Shown here: positions 20,630-31,460 of the stretch, piece by piece
Layout of the letters: the number at the start of each line of letters is the position of its first letter
Position numbering within the stretch: the stretch's first letter is position 1
NCBI GenBank assembly: GCA_014526335.1
Contig: JACTAT010000041.1
Span: 398,420 to 462,419, forward strand
DNA: 64,000 nucleotides
Reading direction: 5' to 3'
From: Chrysaora quinquecirrha
Taxonomy: Eukaryota; Cnidaria; Scyphozoa; Semaeostomeae; Pelagiidae
Program-made: the position numbers and the translations under genes
The notes under the pieces: generated by a model
What the model was told of the DNA's origin: nothing
Seen by the model: only the letters and a program-made list of their open reading frames with translations
Database searches by the model: none

Positions 20630-22122
20630 GTCTGTGCAGTACAGTGGAGGCTGTGCAGTACAGTGGAGGCTGTGCAGTACAGTGGAGGCTGTGCAGTACA
20701 GTGGAGGCTGTGCAATACAGTGGAGGCTGTGCAGTACAGTGGAGGTTGTTCAATAAAGTGGAGGGATAACATCAGTACGGTGGGGGGATAACATTGAGTA
20801 CAGTGGAGGCTGTGCAGTACAGTGGAGGCTGTGCAGTACAGTGGGGGGATAACATCAGTACGGTGGGGGGATAACATTGAGTACAGTGGAGGCTGTGCAG
20901 TACAGTGGAGGCTGTGCAGTACAGTGGGGGGGATAAAATCAGTACGGTTGGGGGATAACATTGAGTACAGTGGAGGCTGTTCAGTACAACGGAGGGATAA
21001 CATTGAGCACAGTGGAGGCTATTCAGTGCTGTGGAGGGATAACATCAGTACAGTGGAGGGATAACATGATGCGTGTGGGGGGATAACATTGAGTACAGAG
21101 GAGGCTGTTCCGTACAGCGGAAGGATTACATGAGTACAGTGGAGGATGTTCAGTACTGTGGAGGGATAACATCAGTACAGTGGAGGGATAACATGATGCG
21201 TGTGGGGGGATAACATCAGTACAGTTGAGGGATAACATGATGCGTGGGGAGGGATAACATCAGTACAGTGGAGGGATAACAGGATGCGTGTGGAGGGATA
21301 ACATCAGTACAGTGGAGGGATAACATGATGCGTGTGGAGGGATAACATCAGTACAATTGAGGGATAACATGATGCGTGTGGGGGGGGGACAACATCAGTA
21401 CAGTGGAGGGATAACATGATGCGTGTGGGGGGATAGCATCAGTACAGTGGAGGGATAACATGATGCGTGTGGGGGGATAGCATCAGTACAGTGGGGGGAT
21501 AACATCAGTACGGTGGGGGGATAACATTGAGTACAGTGGAGGCTGTGCAGTACAGTGGAGGCTGTGCAGTACAGTGGGGGGGGGATAAAATCAGTACGGT
21601 TGGGGGATAACATTTAGTACAGTGGAGGCTGTTCAGTACAACGGAGGGATAACATTGAGCACAGTGGAGGCTATTCAGTGCTGTGGAGGGATAACATCAG
21701 TACAGTGGAGGGATAACATGATGCGTGTGGGGGGATTACATTGAGTACAGAGGAGGCTGTTCCGTACAGCGGAAGGATTACATGAGTACAGTGGAGGATG
21801 TTCAGTACTGTGGAGGGATAACATCAGTACAGTGGAGGGATAACATGATGCGTGTGGGGGGATAACATCAGTACAGTTGAGGGATAACATGATGCGTGTG
21901 GAGGGATAACATCAGTACAGTGGAGGGTTAGCATGATGCGTGCTGAGGGATAACATCAGTACAATTGAGGGATAACATGATGCGTGTGGGGGGACAACAT
22001 CAGTACAGTGGAGGGATAACATGATGCGTGTGGGGGGATAGCATCAGTACAGTGGAGGGATAACATGATGCGTGTGGGGGGACATCATTGAGTACAGTGG
22101 AGGCTGTGGAGTACAGCGGAGG
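20630..22122 (+). repeat. Minisatellite with ~650-bp higher-order repeat
   Basis: Built of two kinds of short unit: about 19 bp (TACAGTGGAGGCTGTGCAG) and GGGATAACATCAGTACAGTGGA or GGGATAACATGATGCGTGTGG blocks. A block of mixed units at about 20850-21250 reappears almost unchanged about 650 bp later at about 21498-21900, giving a higher-order repeat. Long minus-strand frames rich in Leu, His, Cys and Pro (for example 20431-21003) are translations of the repeat. The array starts inside the gypsy relic tail. Its edges resemble those of the array at 62.6 kb. Confidence 0.92.
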
Positions 22123-23340
22123 TATAATCATACTTTTAACAGAACCAGGGACTTGTGTAGACCGCGTGTAGACCTAGCCTATCATTTGTCAGTCTTTAGC
22201 ATCTCTTTACAATGTCGTGCTTGTCAAACATTGATAATTAATGCTTTTGTTGCACTTCTGGCAGAAAAGAGTGTCGTAGGTACAGTAGGTAGGTAGCTAT
22301 CTAGTAGGTAGATCTCTCTATACCTATGTTAGTGACATCGGATCCCCACATGATGTGCTCGTCCTTGGCACATAAAAACAAGGTTCTGAAGTCGGTCACC
22401 CTGAATCATACACAACGCTTTGTTCCCTGAAATCATCACGGAAATATTTCTTCATAAAAACCCTTACAAAAGCAATGAAATAACCCTTAAAGACGAAAGA
22501 CGGAACTCCTTTGCTTTTTGAGTTGAACTGCCTCTTGTTTTTTCGTCCCTTGTCTCTTCTTACGGTAGAGATGGGCCATCAACAGGTGGAAATAACTGTA
22601 TCGTTCAGTTGTTCCAATTGAGCAATGTATCCTTGTCCAATCATCATCGCAACTAGGGAATTTGAGCCTTGCCGTTTCTCACTAAAAATAGCAAATCCGG
22701 AAATGCATGCCTTTACATTGCTTGCTCAGCTGCATAATCCAATTAAAAAGATATCCATGCTTTGTAGCTAAAGATTTAGAACCTTTAACAACCCATTGTC
22801 AAGACAAAATCGAATTCTTTGTGGTAAGAAGAGGACCAATTGGTATCTACGAGCTTGAATATGGAGCTCTACCTTGGAATCTTGCTGCAAAAGCTTGGAG
22901 GATGAATATAACGTTAAATAATATGTTCGAGATGACTTAATCTTCTGGGAAGTTGAGAGTTAACCAGAATTCAAAGCAATACATTCATGTTATTGACGGG
23001 AGAATCATGATGGAGCCAGTGCTTCCGTGCTAATGATCAATGCTTATTTACAATCAAGTTGTAAACGATTGTTATTGTCTTGGTGAGGCTGCAGATCATC
23101 TATCTCCTGTGGCAGTCAATGGGGTTACGTAGCATCAATGGCAGTACACAAGAAAGCTTGTGCGTGGCGCAAGCAAATAATTGTGATTTAGTGAACTTGC
23201 TTACCTGCACGACTTTACGACTTTTCCTGCCTTGATTCTCCTTCAAGTCCCAGATTTAGGGAGGCAGGCAAGATTAATTCGTACCTTAATAAGTCAAGAT
23301 TGAAGATTCAAGAATTTGAGACAGAGCTGAACACTCTTTA
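22123..23340. other. Anonymous stretch next to the minisatellite
   Basis: A 77-codon plus-strand frame at 22707-22940 (with FFVVRRGPIGIYELEYGALP) has coding-like composition but matches no family known to me. The rest, toward 23340, would hold the 3' end of the BEL/Pao relic on the minus strand, but I cannot recognise it. Confidence 0.35.
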
Positions 23341-23348
23341 TCAGTCGT

Positions 23349-26300
23349 TCATAAAACCTCCCCACCATGGGGCCTTTGCGAGATTAAAATCTCCAACTTA
23401 TACGCTTGTGTTAAAGATATGATTGCTTTTCGTCGGATCTCAATAGTTTTAAAGTGTTTGGAAAACGATTTGAAAGTTTTTGCGTTATCTGATTTGACTA
23501 CAGACGGTACTCCTCTTCGACTTACGCATCGTCTAAAACAAAGCATGAATGTCTCAACTAACAAATCTGGAACTAACTCGATGTGAACAGCCCAAGATGT
23601 TCCACACGTAAACAATGCTATTTAAACTCTGTTCATTGCATTCCTGTCTGATTTGACTTACAGCAGTCTGGTCTGGCGAAATCTTTTCTGCCCGAGGTAA
23701 AATGATCTTCTCTTTTTACACGAAATTCGGGCAACTGCGCTGTTTTGGGGTTGCCGTAGTATTTTACGTTTGCAAAAAAAACGTTTGTAGATGTGACAAT
23801 TTCTTGTAATTTTCTTTACAAGTTGTCTTACCTTTACAATCAAGAACTTCGACCGTAGATTTGGAAGCGTTTCCTTGGCGCCATTGTGTAGCACAAGTTT
23901 ATGGCTGTTGAGTAATATCAAGTACGTCACATGGATATCTCTTGGCAATACAACAGGATTTCAAACTGTAGAGTTAAATCATCTGGTCGACCATGACATC
24001 TTATGAGTCCAACTTTATCCGTATAAGTACCAAGATGTAGACTTAATTTCCTTACTTTTGACGCAGTAAAAAATCGCTGGATTTTGCGAAGCCAGAGTTT
24101 TTGGCAGAATCTATTTCCGGACTTGTGAGATTGATGCTTAGATTATCTCGTCTGCCATTGCACCAAGATGTGTTACTTGACAACTTAGCTATATTTGATT
24201 TCCGGGTTGGCAAATCGGCAGGATTTTCCTTGCCTGAACAGTGTGACCACACGTCAACTGTAATCTCATACCCTAATGCAGAGATATGCTAATGAGCCAG
24301 ACGCCATTGTTCTTTGCCACAGTATTTTCGCCGAAACATGGCCCCGCGAGCTATAATAGAATGAAATCTACAAAGTCATTTCTCTCATCCCCTGTTTTCC
24401 TTCTCATTGCATATGTCTACATTATATGTGGGTGCGTTCGAAAACTCTGGGCCGCACATCCCCATTCACCAATAAGTCATGTACCCCCTCGGAAGAGCTT
24501 CTGAACTGACGTACAACTGAGGGGGAGGGTCTAAGAGCTTGATGGACTAAAGATTACTTTCCCTGGCATACAAGAGCATCGAAAAGAATAATCGATTCTT
24601 GCATACTAACCACTCAGAACACCAAGTGACCCATATGGACCAAGGGTACAGCAACTCTACGGAAGAACAACCGAGAACGGGGACCTAAGAACCAGTTGTA
24701 AATTATGGTCGAAGCATTTCTTTCCATTTCTAAGGGGCAACGTCTACACGGATACGTTTTAACAAAGCTCCGTTTTCAAAACATTCCACTCTTGAAACCG
24801 TTTTCAAAAATTTCGCTCTCAGTCGCCAATTTACCGGTGCCATGTTACCTCATTGTCACTAATCTCCCTTCCATACAAAGGTCTCTCAACGTGAAAAGTA
24901 GTATCGTTACGGTCACTAACAGTGCCTTTTACCTGCCATGTATAGAACGTAAACGGACTGCCCCCGTCCATGATTCACAGACACCAACGTCCTTCTCCAC
25001 TTAAAGCACTGTAAACGCTAACGCTTCTTTCCACTTCAAGACTAAGCATTTCGTGCAGACAGTCACTGAAGCTAAGTTAAGACTAACCAGTCTAAAAGCT
25101 TCAAACCGTTCATGCAATACCTCGGTGATAAAATACTTTCCCTAACCATTCTATACAATCAAACCATACTAATTTCCCGTGACTATGAAAATCTCATTCA
25201 CGTCACTGCCTATAACAGTGCAGCTTTCTTCTACGCTAAAGGCAACATAAGAGACCACTGAAACAGTTTTTCCTCATACTTTTCTAGCAGTGATCGGGTC
25301 CTCTTATGAAACTGATTTGTTATTTAGAATGACCCTCTTCATAAACAACCGTTCCAAGGCGGGGGTCCAAAGTGACCCGTGGAGCGCAAAAGCCCGTGCA
25401 GCGCGCCTCGGGGCCAGGGCTAGTTGAATTTCTAAACTTCTTGCACGAACGGTTTCCATTCCCTTGTAATACCATTTATCCAATATAATGCAGTATTAAA
25501 ATCTGTCCAGTAGCCTTCTATTCGAACTTGAAGTTTCTTTTACGGAGGTAATAAGTCTAGCAAAAATAAGGCAAGACAGAAGTTCAAGTCTAGGGATGGT
25601 CATCTGCAATGGAGCGACTCCTGTTTTCGATGTCATAAGAACCTTCTTCCCTGTTATTTGGGTATACTACAGCAGAATAGGCCTTTTCCGAACGGTCACA
25701 AAATTCAAATAGTTTCAGACTTGTCCCTTGTCGTTCACTTATGTACATTCTCGATGCAGGTACAACTACTTCCTTTACCTTTTTGAATTGAAGCATTAGA
25801 CTATCCCACTCGATCGCAAGGTTTGCTGGTAATGGTTCATCCGACTAAAACTTTTCTCTAAAAAGCTGCTGCATGAATAGCTTGAGTGTTGTAGTTATAG
25901 GAGTAATAAGGCCGAGAGGATTGAAAATTCTAGCCATGGTGCTTAGCACAACTCCCTTTGTTGTCAGCTGATCTTGCGATGAAAACATAAGCTCTAAGAG
26001 TTTCAACACAAGATTTCGTCATTTGTACTGTTCCAGTTTTAGCCGGGAATCTTATTTTCAGTGAGCTCGATCACGCTGCTTTTTGGGATGGTAGATTTAT
26101 CATTTGATTCATCATCTTCTGAAATACCCTTCTGATTTTTCACTACCACTTTTCTCTTTTCTTGATTTCTTCCATCACTTTGATAGAATTCGAATAACAT
26201 TTACGCAAGTTAAATCCACCACTTCACATTATGGATTTGGATTTTTTTATAAAGATTCAGAACTTAATCCACTGTATGTCCACCGCTAATCACATCATCA

Positions 26301-26604
26301 ACGTTTAAAGAATTTATGAGTTTATTTACAATTTCTGGATATTTGTTCACGTAACCCTCAATTTATTTTTTAGAGTCACGTTTAACAATAATGGGCTACA
26401 AGAGACCCCGAATACGACCCTAGCAAGTCTATAAATGTCAACTGAGAGTGGCTGCGCATTAAGATCGCTAACCCGGAGAAAGCGTAGAGCGTCTATGTCA
26501 GACTCTTGAACCGAAATCATGAGAATAGCCTTCTCGATATGAGAAGATAACGCGATTAGATTCATGCGAAAACGTGTCAGGATATCTGCGACTGTTTTTA
26601 ACAA
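23349..26604 (-). mobile_element. Degenerate BEL/Pao retrotransposon (minus strand), interrupted
   Basis: Reading from high to low coordinates: RT at 26604-26347 (ADILTRFRMNLIALSSHIEKA, then VVFGVSCSPLLLN); RNase H at 25796-25590 (FEFCDRSEKAYSAVVY) and 25590-25430 (IPRLELL, WTDFNTALYWINGI, EWKPFVQ); foreign DNA at about 24290-25425; end of RNase H at 24290-24052 (WSHCSGKENPADLPTR); integrase zinc region at 23948-23658 (LHNGAKETLPNLRSKF); integrase core at 23615-23349 (AVHIELVPDL, RRGVPSVVKSDNAKTF with the second catalytic Asp). This order and these motifs are BEL/Pao. It has many stops and frameshifts, and no LTRs were found. Confidence 0.85.
24290..25425. mobile_element. Unclassified insertion inside the BEL/Pao relic
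   Basis: BEL/Pao RNase H reading stops at about 25430 and resumes at about 24290, so ~1.1 kb of unrelated sequence lies between. It includes ACACGGATACGTTTT and repeated AAACCGTTTTCAAAA-like stretches, frequent in DNA-transposon-derived repeats. Terminal repeats and a target duplication were not clear. Confidence 0.5.
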
Positions 26605-27040
26605 TCAAGGTCCCGGATACAGACATGAATTGATTGGTATTCCTGAGTTAGCTTCGCTATTACCTTTTTATGTTTGAAGAATTCAAACATTATGCAGGGG
26701 TTTTCGGCAAACCGGAAGAAATACACCTAGATACCTTGGAATCAGGAATGTTGCGATGAAGAATTTTGTTTATGGATGCGCCAAATAAGTTTGTGTTTAT
26801 TCGAAACCTGATGTGGATAATGTCATCATAACGGGAAGGGTGAGTTTTTCAATGTTATATTATAGGACTCTAGATAAGCAATGCCACAAGACAAGGCCAA
26901 GCTACTTTTTTGTGGGACATCAGTCTTCCAGTATTAAGTGACCAGTTCTTTTTGTGAAAGCCTTCTTTTGTTTAGCAAGTTTCAAAGTTTTTCACTCATA
27001 AAGATTGTCAGAAACTTCAGCATCTCCATGGATAATTGCT
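26605..27040. other. Non-coding between BEL relic and SWIM/YqaJ relic
   Basis: Expected to hold upstream BEL/Pao coding sequence on the minus strand, but no motif is legible. Confidence 0.3.
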
Positions 27041-27044
27041 GATA

Positions 27045-27670
27045 AATCAGGGAGTATCTTGTATGTCTGCACATTGTAACTGTATGGCAGGTCTTGGGAA
27101 ATCATGTTCTGTACGACTAAAGGACAGCAAATCTGTAACAAAGAAAATGGCTCACTGTACCATACCAGGTGCGTTAAAAGGAATAGAATACAGTTAGATA
27201 GAGACCATTGACTTCGCTAGTCCCAAAAGAATGAAAAAGCGGTTGGAAAAAAATGTATGCAATTGGAGGAAAAAGAGCTTGCTGATAAATCTCGAGTTTC
27301 ATTAGTTCCTAGTGGTTAGGAGATGGTGGAACTATTCTCAGAGTTTAATAACTCTGGGACTAAATCATCAATATTGTCAATTGTGCCCCCATATTCGAAA
27401 CAATTTATAGCAAAAGCATTGCAAAATATTTATCCCAAGTTGCTTTCCGAAATCCGAACTATATGTTTGGCAAACATGGACATTAACTTTATCGAGCTTC
27501 TTAACATGGCAAAGACTGTTGACACCAAAGTCACACCTGCACAAGTTGCTGCCTTTGAAAAAGAAACACGAGAAGAAAGCTCCAGTAAGGTTTTGCTAGC
27601 TTTTTTGCCGTGTAGAACGGTTAGAACAGCAAAACACAGCACAGAAGTTGACCATCTCTTCAGTTTCTAA
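27045..27670 (+). pseudogene. SWIM zinc finger / YqaJ-nuclease-type protein, broken fragment
   Basis: At about 27065-27110 the plus strand reads a SWIM-like CxC...C segment (AHCNCMAGLGKSCS). A short piece (ETIDFASPKRMKKRLEK) follows after 27205, then an open frame at 27323-27670 with SSILSIVPPYSKQFI and VTPAQVAAFEKETREESSSK. In the invertebrate protein family I associate with this, a SWIM finger precedes a YqaJ-like (lambda-exonuclease-type) nuclease, and the TxxQxxAxExxTRxQSxS segment comes just before the nuclease core. The core itself is not present, so this is a truncated copy. Several stops separate the parts. Confidence 0.6.
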
Positions 27671-27779
27671 AAATGCAGTTTCACGAATGAGAGCGGTACT
27701 GGTGCAGAGAGCTCAGTCGTCCAGGTTGTCCTCCAAGATGGCGAAAACACAATAGACTATCACGCGTGACGTCACACGA

Positions 27780-27930
27780 AAACACCCTATTACCATAGTA
27801 AAAAAACAATCACGCTATAGTGCTAGGTGATGATGTCATCAATGAGTGTAAACGAAATTATGATGGTATAAAAAAGTCGTCGCGCTATAATTCTAGGTAA
27901 TAACGTCAATCATGACATCACTTGAGTAGG
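27780..27930 (+). repeat. Two diverged tandem copies of a ~70-bp unit
   Basis: AACAATCACGCTATAGTGCTAGGTGATGATG (from about 27807) and GTCGTCGCGCTATAATTCTAGGTAATAACG (from about 27876) are imperfect copies, each followed by a TCAT-rich TGACATCA-like stretch. Confidence 0.5.
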
Positions 27931-28075
27931 ACCCTGTGAAGTAGGACTCCCTTATTACATGCTACTATTGCTGAATCACCAGAATATAGAGTAACTTCTG
28001 GATTTGCATTCAAATGTGTAGTCCTCTGTATTTTAAAAATAGCAACGCTGTCGCAATGTCCGAAGGACAATAATC

Positions 28076-28135
28076 ACAATCATAATCGTCATCGTCATCA
28101 TGGAAATCGTTATCATCATCATAATCGATATCGTT

Positions 28136-28209
<74 letters not shown>

Positions 28210-28226
28210 TATCATCATCATTTACA
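28076..28226 (+). repeat. (CAT)n microsatellite
   Basis: Nearly pure CAT/ATC triplets at 28137-28210 with degenerate flanks. The Asp-rich minus-strand frame is a repeat artefact. Confidence 0.95.
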
Positions 28227-28960
28227 GCCATTAAGATAATAGCGACTCAAACATATTTTGCCCATGTAGCAGCCGCCCTAAACCGAAAATATTATTAGTA
28301 AATATTTTGAGGGCAACCGAGTCACGACTGATTTTACAAAATTTCATCAATAACTTAGTCTGATTTTCCCTCAGGATTTCACTAAAATATCTAATTATGC
28401 AAAAGGATGTTCAAGAATCTTCTCGACAACAACTGAGTCACATCTCAGAAAATATTATGCAGATGGTTAGAAAATTTTCTGATTGGACGATAAAATCTAA
28501 TTATCTAAATAAGAACTTCGAGACCTTCTGCCAAAAACTCGACCACAATGAATCATCAACTTGTTTACAAATTCCGTAAGAGTCAAATAGTTAATTTTCA
28601 TGATGACCAATTACGGCGACTTCAAAGTTTACTTCCTCTTATTTATGGCTTAGCTATTGTTACCAATTTGGCAGGAAAAAGCCTCTATACATGTATACAT
28701 ACCTACATACATGCGTTCCACGAACACCCTCTCATTATGTCCTTCGGACATAATTAAAGGTACCCATTAGCCATGTTTGAAGAATGAGATCAGCCCAGAT
28801 CAGCCTATTAGCTTGCAGCTTGCAACAAATAGAGTAGAAGAATCCCCATTTTGTTCCCACTTTTTCCCTGTGATCCTAGCTGTTTCAGGCTTTGTTCTTG
28901 CTCTCCACGCATGACTACTCTTTGAGTTGTACAAAACTTCAAAATTGCGATGAATAGCGG
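28227..28960. other. Non-coding, nothing recognised
   Basis: Short frames at 28397-28757 have no recognisable family. A GTCCTTCGGAC palindrome lies near 28740. Confidence 0.35.
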
Positions 28961-28964
28961 AATC

Positions 28965-30125
28965 ATTTTCGGGCATACTTAAAAGCTTTTTTCGTCTGAC
29001 ACTCCTCAGAGTATGAACGTCAGAAACAGACCGAAACAATAGACTAAGGCTGAATTTATACCCAGATGCGGCTCGAAATGCACCAATCAGAAAGAACGAA
29101 AAGCTGAATTGGCATTGTGTTTTAAACACCAATCAGCTGGTCGGATACAGCGGAGGACCAATGAATTATTTGAAGAGTCCAAGTGAGAAAACGAACTCTT
29201 TCTGTCTACACAGAACCGGCCTTTTGGTTTTGATGTAGACAGATTCCAAAACCCCTAAGTGAAACAAAGATCTTGCTTTGCCAATGATTCTGAAAAATCC
29301 TCGCTGTAATTTTCTGCACAAATCGGGTTATCGAGTAGATGTTGTCCTATGGCAGAATCATGTTTAAGACTAGGTTGTTGTTTAGACCCACGGGGTGGTT
29401 GCTCTCTTTGCCGAAAATTATGCAGACGAATGTTAGTAGGGACATGCTGCTTTATCCTATCACCTAATCTCTGGGAAGTACGACCTACGTACCTGGCATC
29501 ACACCGGCACGAGAATTCATAAATGACCAAACTTTTTGTGTGGTAGGTACGCAATCCTTTTGAATGGATGGTAGAACTTTCCGAGTGCCAAAAACTAACC
29601 GAGGGTTGGCAGCAGCGAAGCACTTAGTAATGGCCTTTTTAATTTGACTTTCGAATCGCAATGAGACGTTTCCTATCCAAGGCATTTTTAGGTAAACAGG
29701 GCACTTTTGCGGACCATACTTTTTATCAGCCGAAAAACTTGCGATCTTCTTGCGAAAACAATCCGAAATGACGTCCTCAGGGTAACCGTTTTCAATGAGA
29801 ATAGACCGTATTTTATCCAATTCCGAATCAAGCCGAGATTTAGAGCAAATCATAAGTGCCCGATGAACTAGCGTGTTGATGAGGTTAATTTTCCTCTGTT
29901 TTGGACTAAAGGAATCCCACCGTGTATAGAGGCCGCTAAAGGTTGGTTTCCTATATATACTGGTGAGAAATCCAGTAGCAGTGTTTTCAACAAAGACGTC
30001 GAGAAACGGCAAAGAGTTGTTTTGCTCCTTTTCAAAAGTAAATTTTAGAGACGGATGCATGGCGTTGAGTTTTTGGAGGAAAACGTTACAATCGGACTCT
30101 TTTTGAAAATGGCGAAAGTGCTCTT
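28965..30125 (-). mobile_element. Penelope-like retroelement, 5'-truncated, with GIY-YIG endonuclease
   Basis: From high to low coordinates: the end of the RT (about 30120-29640), with FLQKLNAMHPSLKFTFEKE, NNSLPFLDV and IYRKPTFSGLYTRW, signatures of Penelope-like RTs; a linker (NVSLRFESQIKKAI, NPRLVF); then a GIY-YIG domain at about 29530-29440 (VIYEFSCRCDARYVGRTSQR). The catalytic Tyr of the first motif and the YVGRT motif are visible. A frameshift in an A-run near 29540 separates RT from endonuclease. The 3' flank (28965-29255) is shared with a solo fragment at about 31220-31460. Confidence 0.88.
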
Positions 30126-30369
30126 TCCTTCTCCTGGAGTTTCTCCCTTTTCATAAAACAGGAAACAGAAACAGTTCAGACAATGCACAATTTTATGATG
30201 AGACTGACTTGCATATTGAAAATATCAGTAAATGCACATCAACCATTGTTGAGAAGCAGGCAGAAAGTAAATGCATTATTCCCAACCGTTTTGCTAATAT
30301 TAAACGGAAATCTTTGCTAAGAAGAAAATAAGAGGTGGTGGACATAATTCATGGGATTGGGAAAGTACA

Positions 30370-31115
30370 ATGCTCATGATAACATATTTTAGACTAGAAA
30401 ACATTGGTGAATGCTCTAAAGCCAATATTTGTAGTCAGCATTGGACAAACTGGTATCATTATAATTATAAACTTAAACAATCTCTTGATAATTACAGAGA
30501 TCAGTTGACAGTATACAAGAGGGAACTCAGTTTTCAGATTAATTCTATAAGTTGTGATTCTTCTTCCAATGACCATGATAATAACATGACAAGTTTGCTG
30601 CTCTCTGCAGACAGAAAAGTTTTAAACAGAGTGTTAAGTTTTCTAAGTTTCAGTGACATTAAGTCCCTTTCTCTTGCATGCAAAGCATTTAATGAAAAGG
30701 TGATATTGTATCTTATAGATGATTGTGCCTTGCAACGGTTATTGTTGAACCACTTTTTTATAGACAGAAAATTAAACGGGAAAACTTTTTTGAATCTTTT
30801 AAAGCTATTGATATGTATTGTTCACAAGGCAGAAATTTTCAATCTGACATCAGTTCCAGTCAATTCAAAATAACATCTGAATTGACAAGACAGCCCAGCA
30901 TTCTATTGCAAAATGACAACAGTCTTAATTTGCTTCTCAGAGCCTTTGGTCATAATAGAAAGCCCTCCTCAGTAGAAATGCTAGGTTATTTTGCTGCCAA
31001 ATGCTTGGCTCAGTATTTTTCTCGTTACAATCAGCTGCTGAAAAAACAGGTGGAAAGTGACCCTAGGAGCTCTACTAGCTGGAACTTTGTTTCCATTAAG
31101 GGTTGCCCATGCTAG
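30370..31115 (+). pseudogene. F-box-like protein (FBXO47-like?), frameshifted
   Basis: The frame from 30370 contains a plausible F-box: ADRKVLNRVLSFLSFSDIKS followed by LSLACKAFNEKVILYLID and a LQRLLLNHF helix. The spacing and RLLL segment resemble animal FBXO47. At a T-run (about 30786-30791) the useful reading shifts by one, and the next frame (30723-31115) continues with SSQFKITSELTRQPS and EMLGYFAAKCLAQYFSRYN. F-box proteins pair substrates with SKP1-CUL1 ubiquitin ligases. It could be an internal part of a host gene with a sequencing error, or a decayed copy. The FBXO47 assignment is tentative. Confidence 0.5.
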
Positions 31116-31219
31116 GAAGGTCCGATGGGTAGAGTTCAGACTAAGAACAGTTCTATACCTAAAGTAGATATTCTTTTAGTGGAACAAAACTGCAGGATTG
31201 CACAGAAAAGCAGAGACAT

Positions 31220-31460
31220 ATTTGGGCATACTTAAAAAAAGCTTTTTTATCTGACAATCCTGAATTCAGTCATCAGATAGAGCAGACTGAAACAAGTAAC
31301 TATAGCAGAGTATATATGAAGATGTAGATTGAAAGCAGCTGTCAGAAAGAATTAGTTGAAGAATCCAAGAGAAGAAAGTCTTTCTGCAGAAAACCAGCTT
31401 TTTTGGTTTTGAAATGGACAGATTCCAAAAGCCCCAAATGAAATAGAGTTCTTCCACTGG
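31220..31460 (-). repeat. Solo 3' fragment of the Penelope-like element family
   Basis: GGGCATACTTAAA...AAGCTTTTTT...TCTGACA and ...ATGGACAGATTCCAAAAGCCCC match 28970-29265 in order and orientation, with divergence. There is no coding part. Confidence 0.6.

Noticed and set aside
20431..21890. Leu/His/Cys/Pro-rich open frames up to 190 codons
   Set aside because: They follow the minisatellite units exactly, recur every repeat and have no start context.
20630..22122. CRISPR-like array
   Set aside because: The repeat has no unique spacers of constant length; units abut and vary. The setting is eukaryotic.
28010..28231. Asp-rich minus-strand open frame
   Set aside because: Translation of the (CAT)n repeat.
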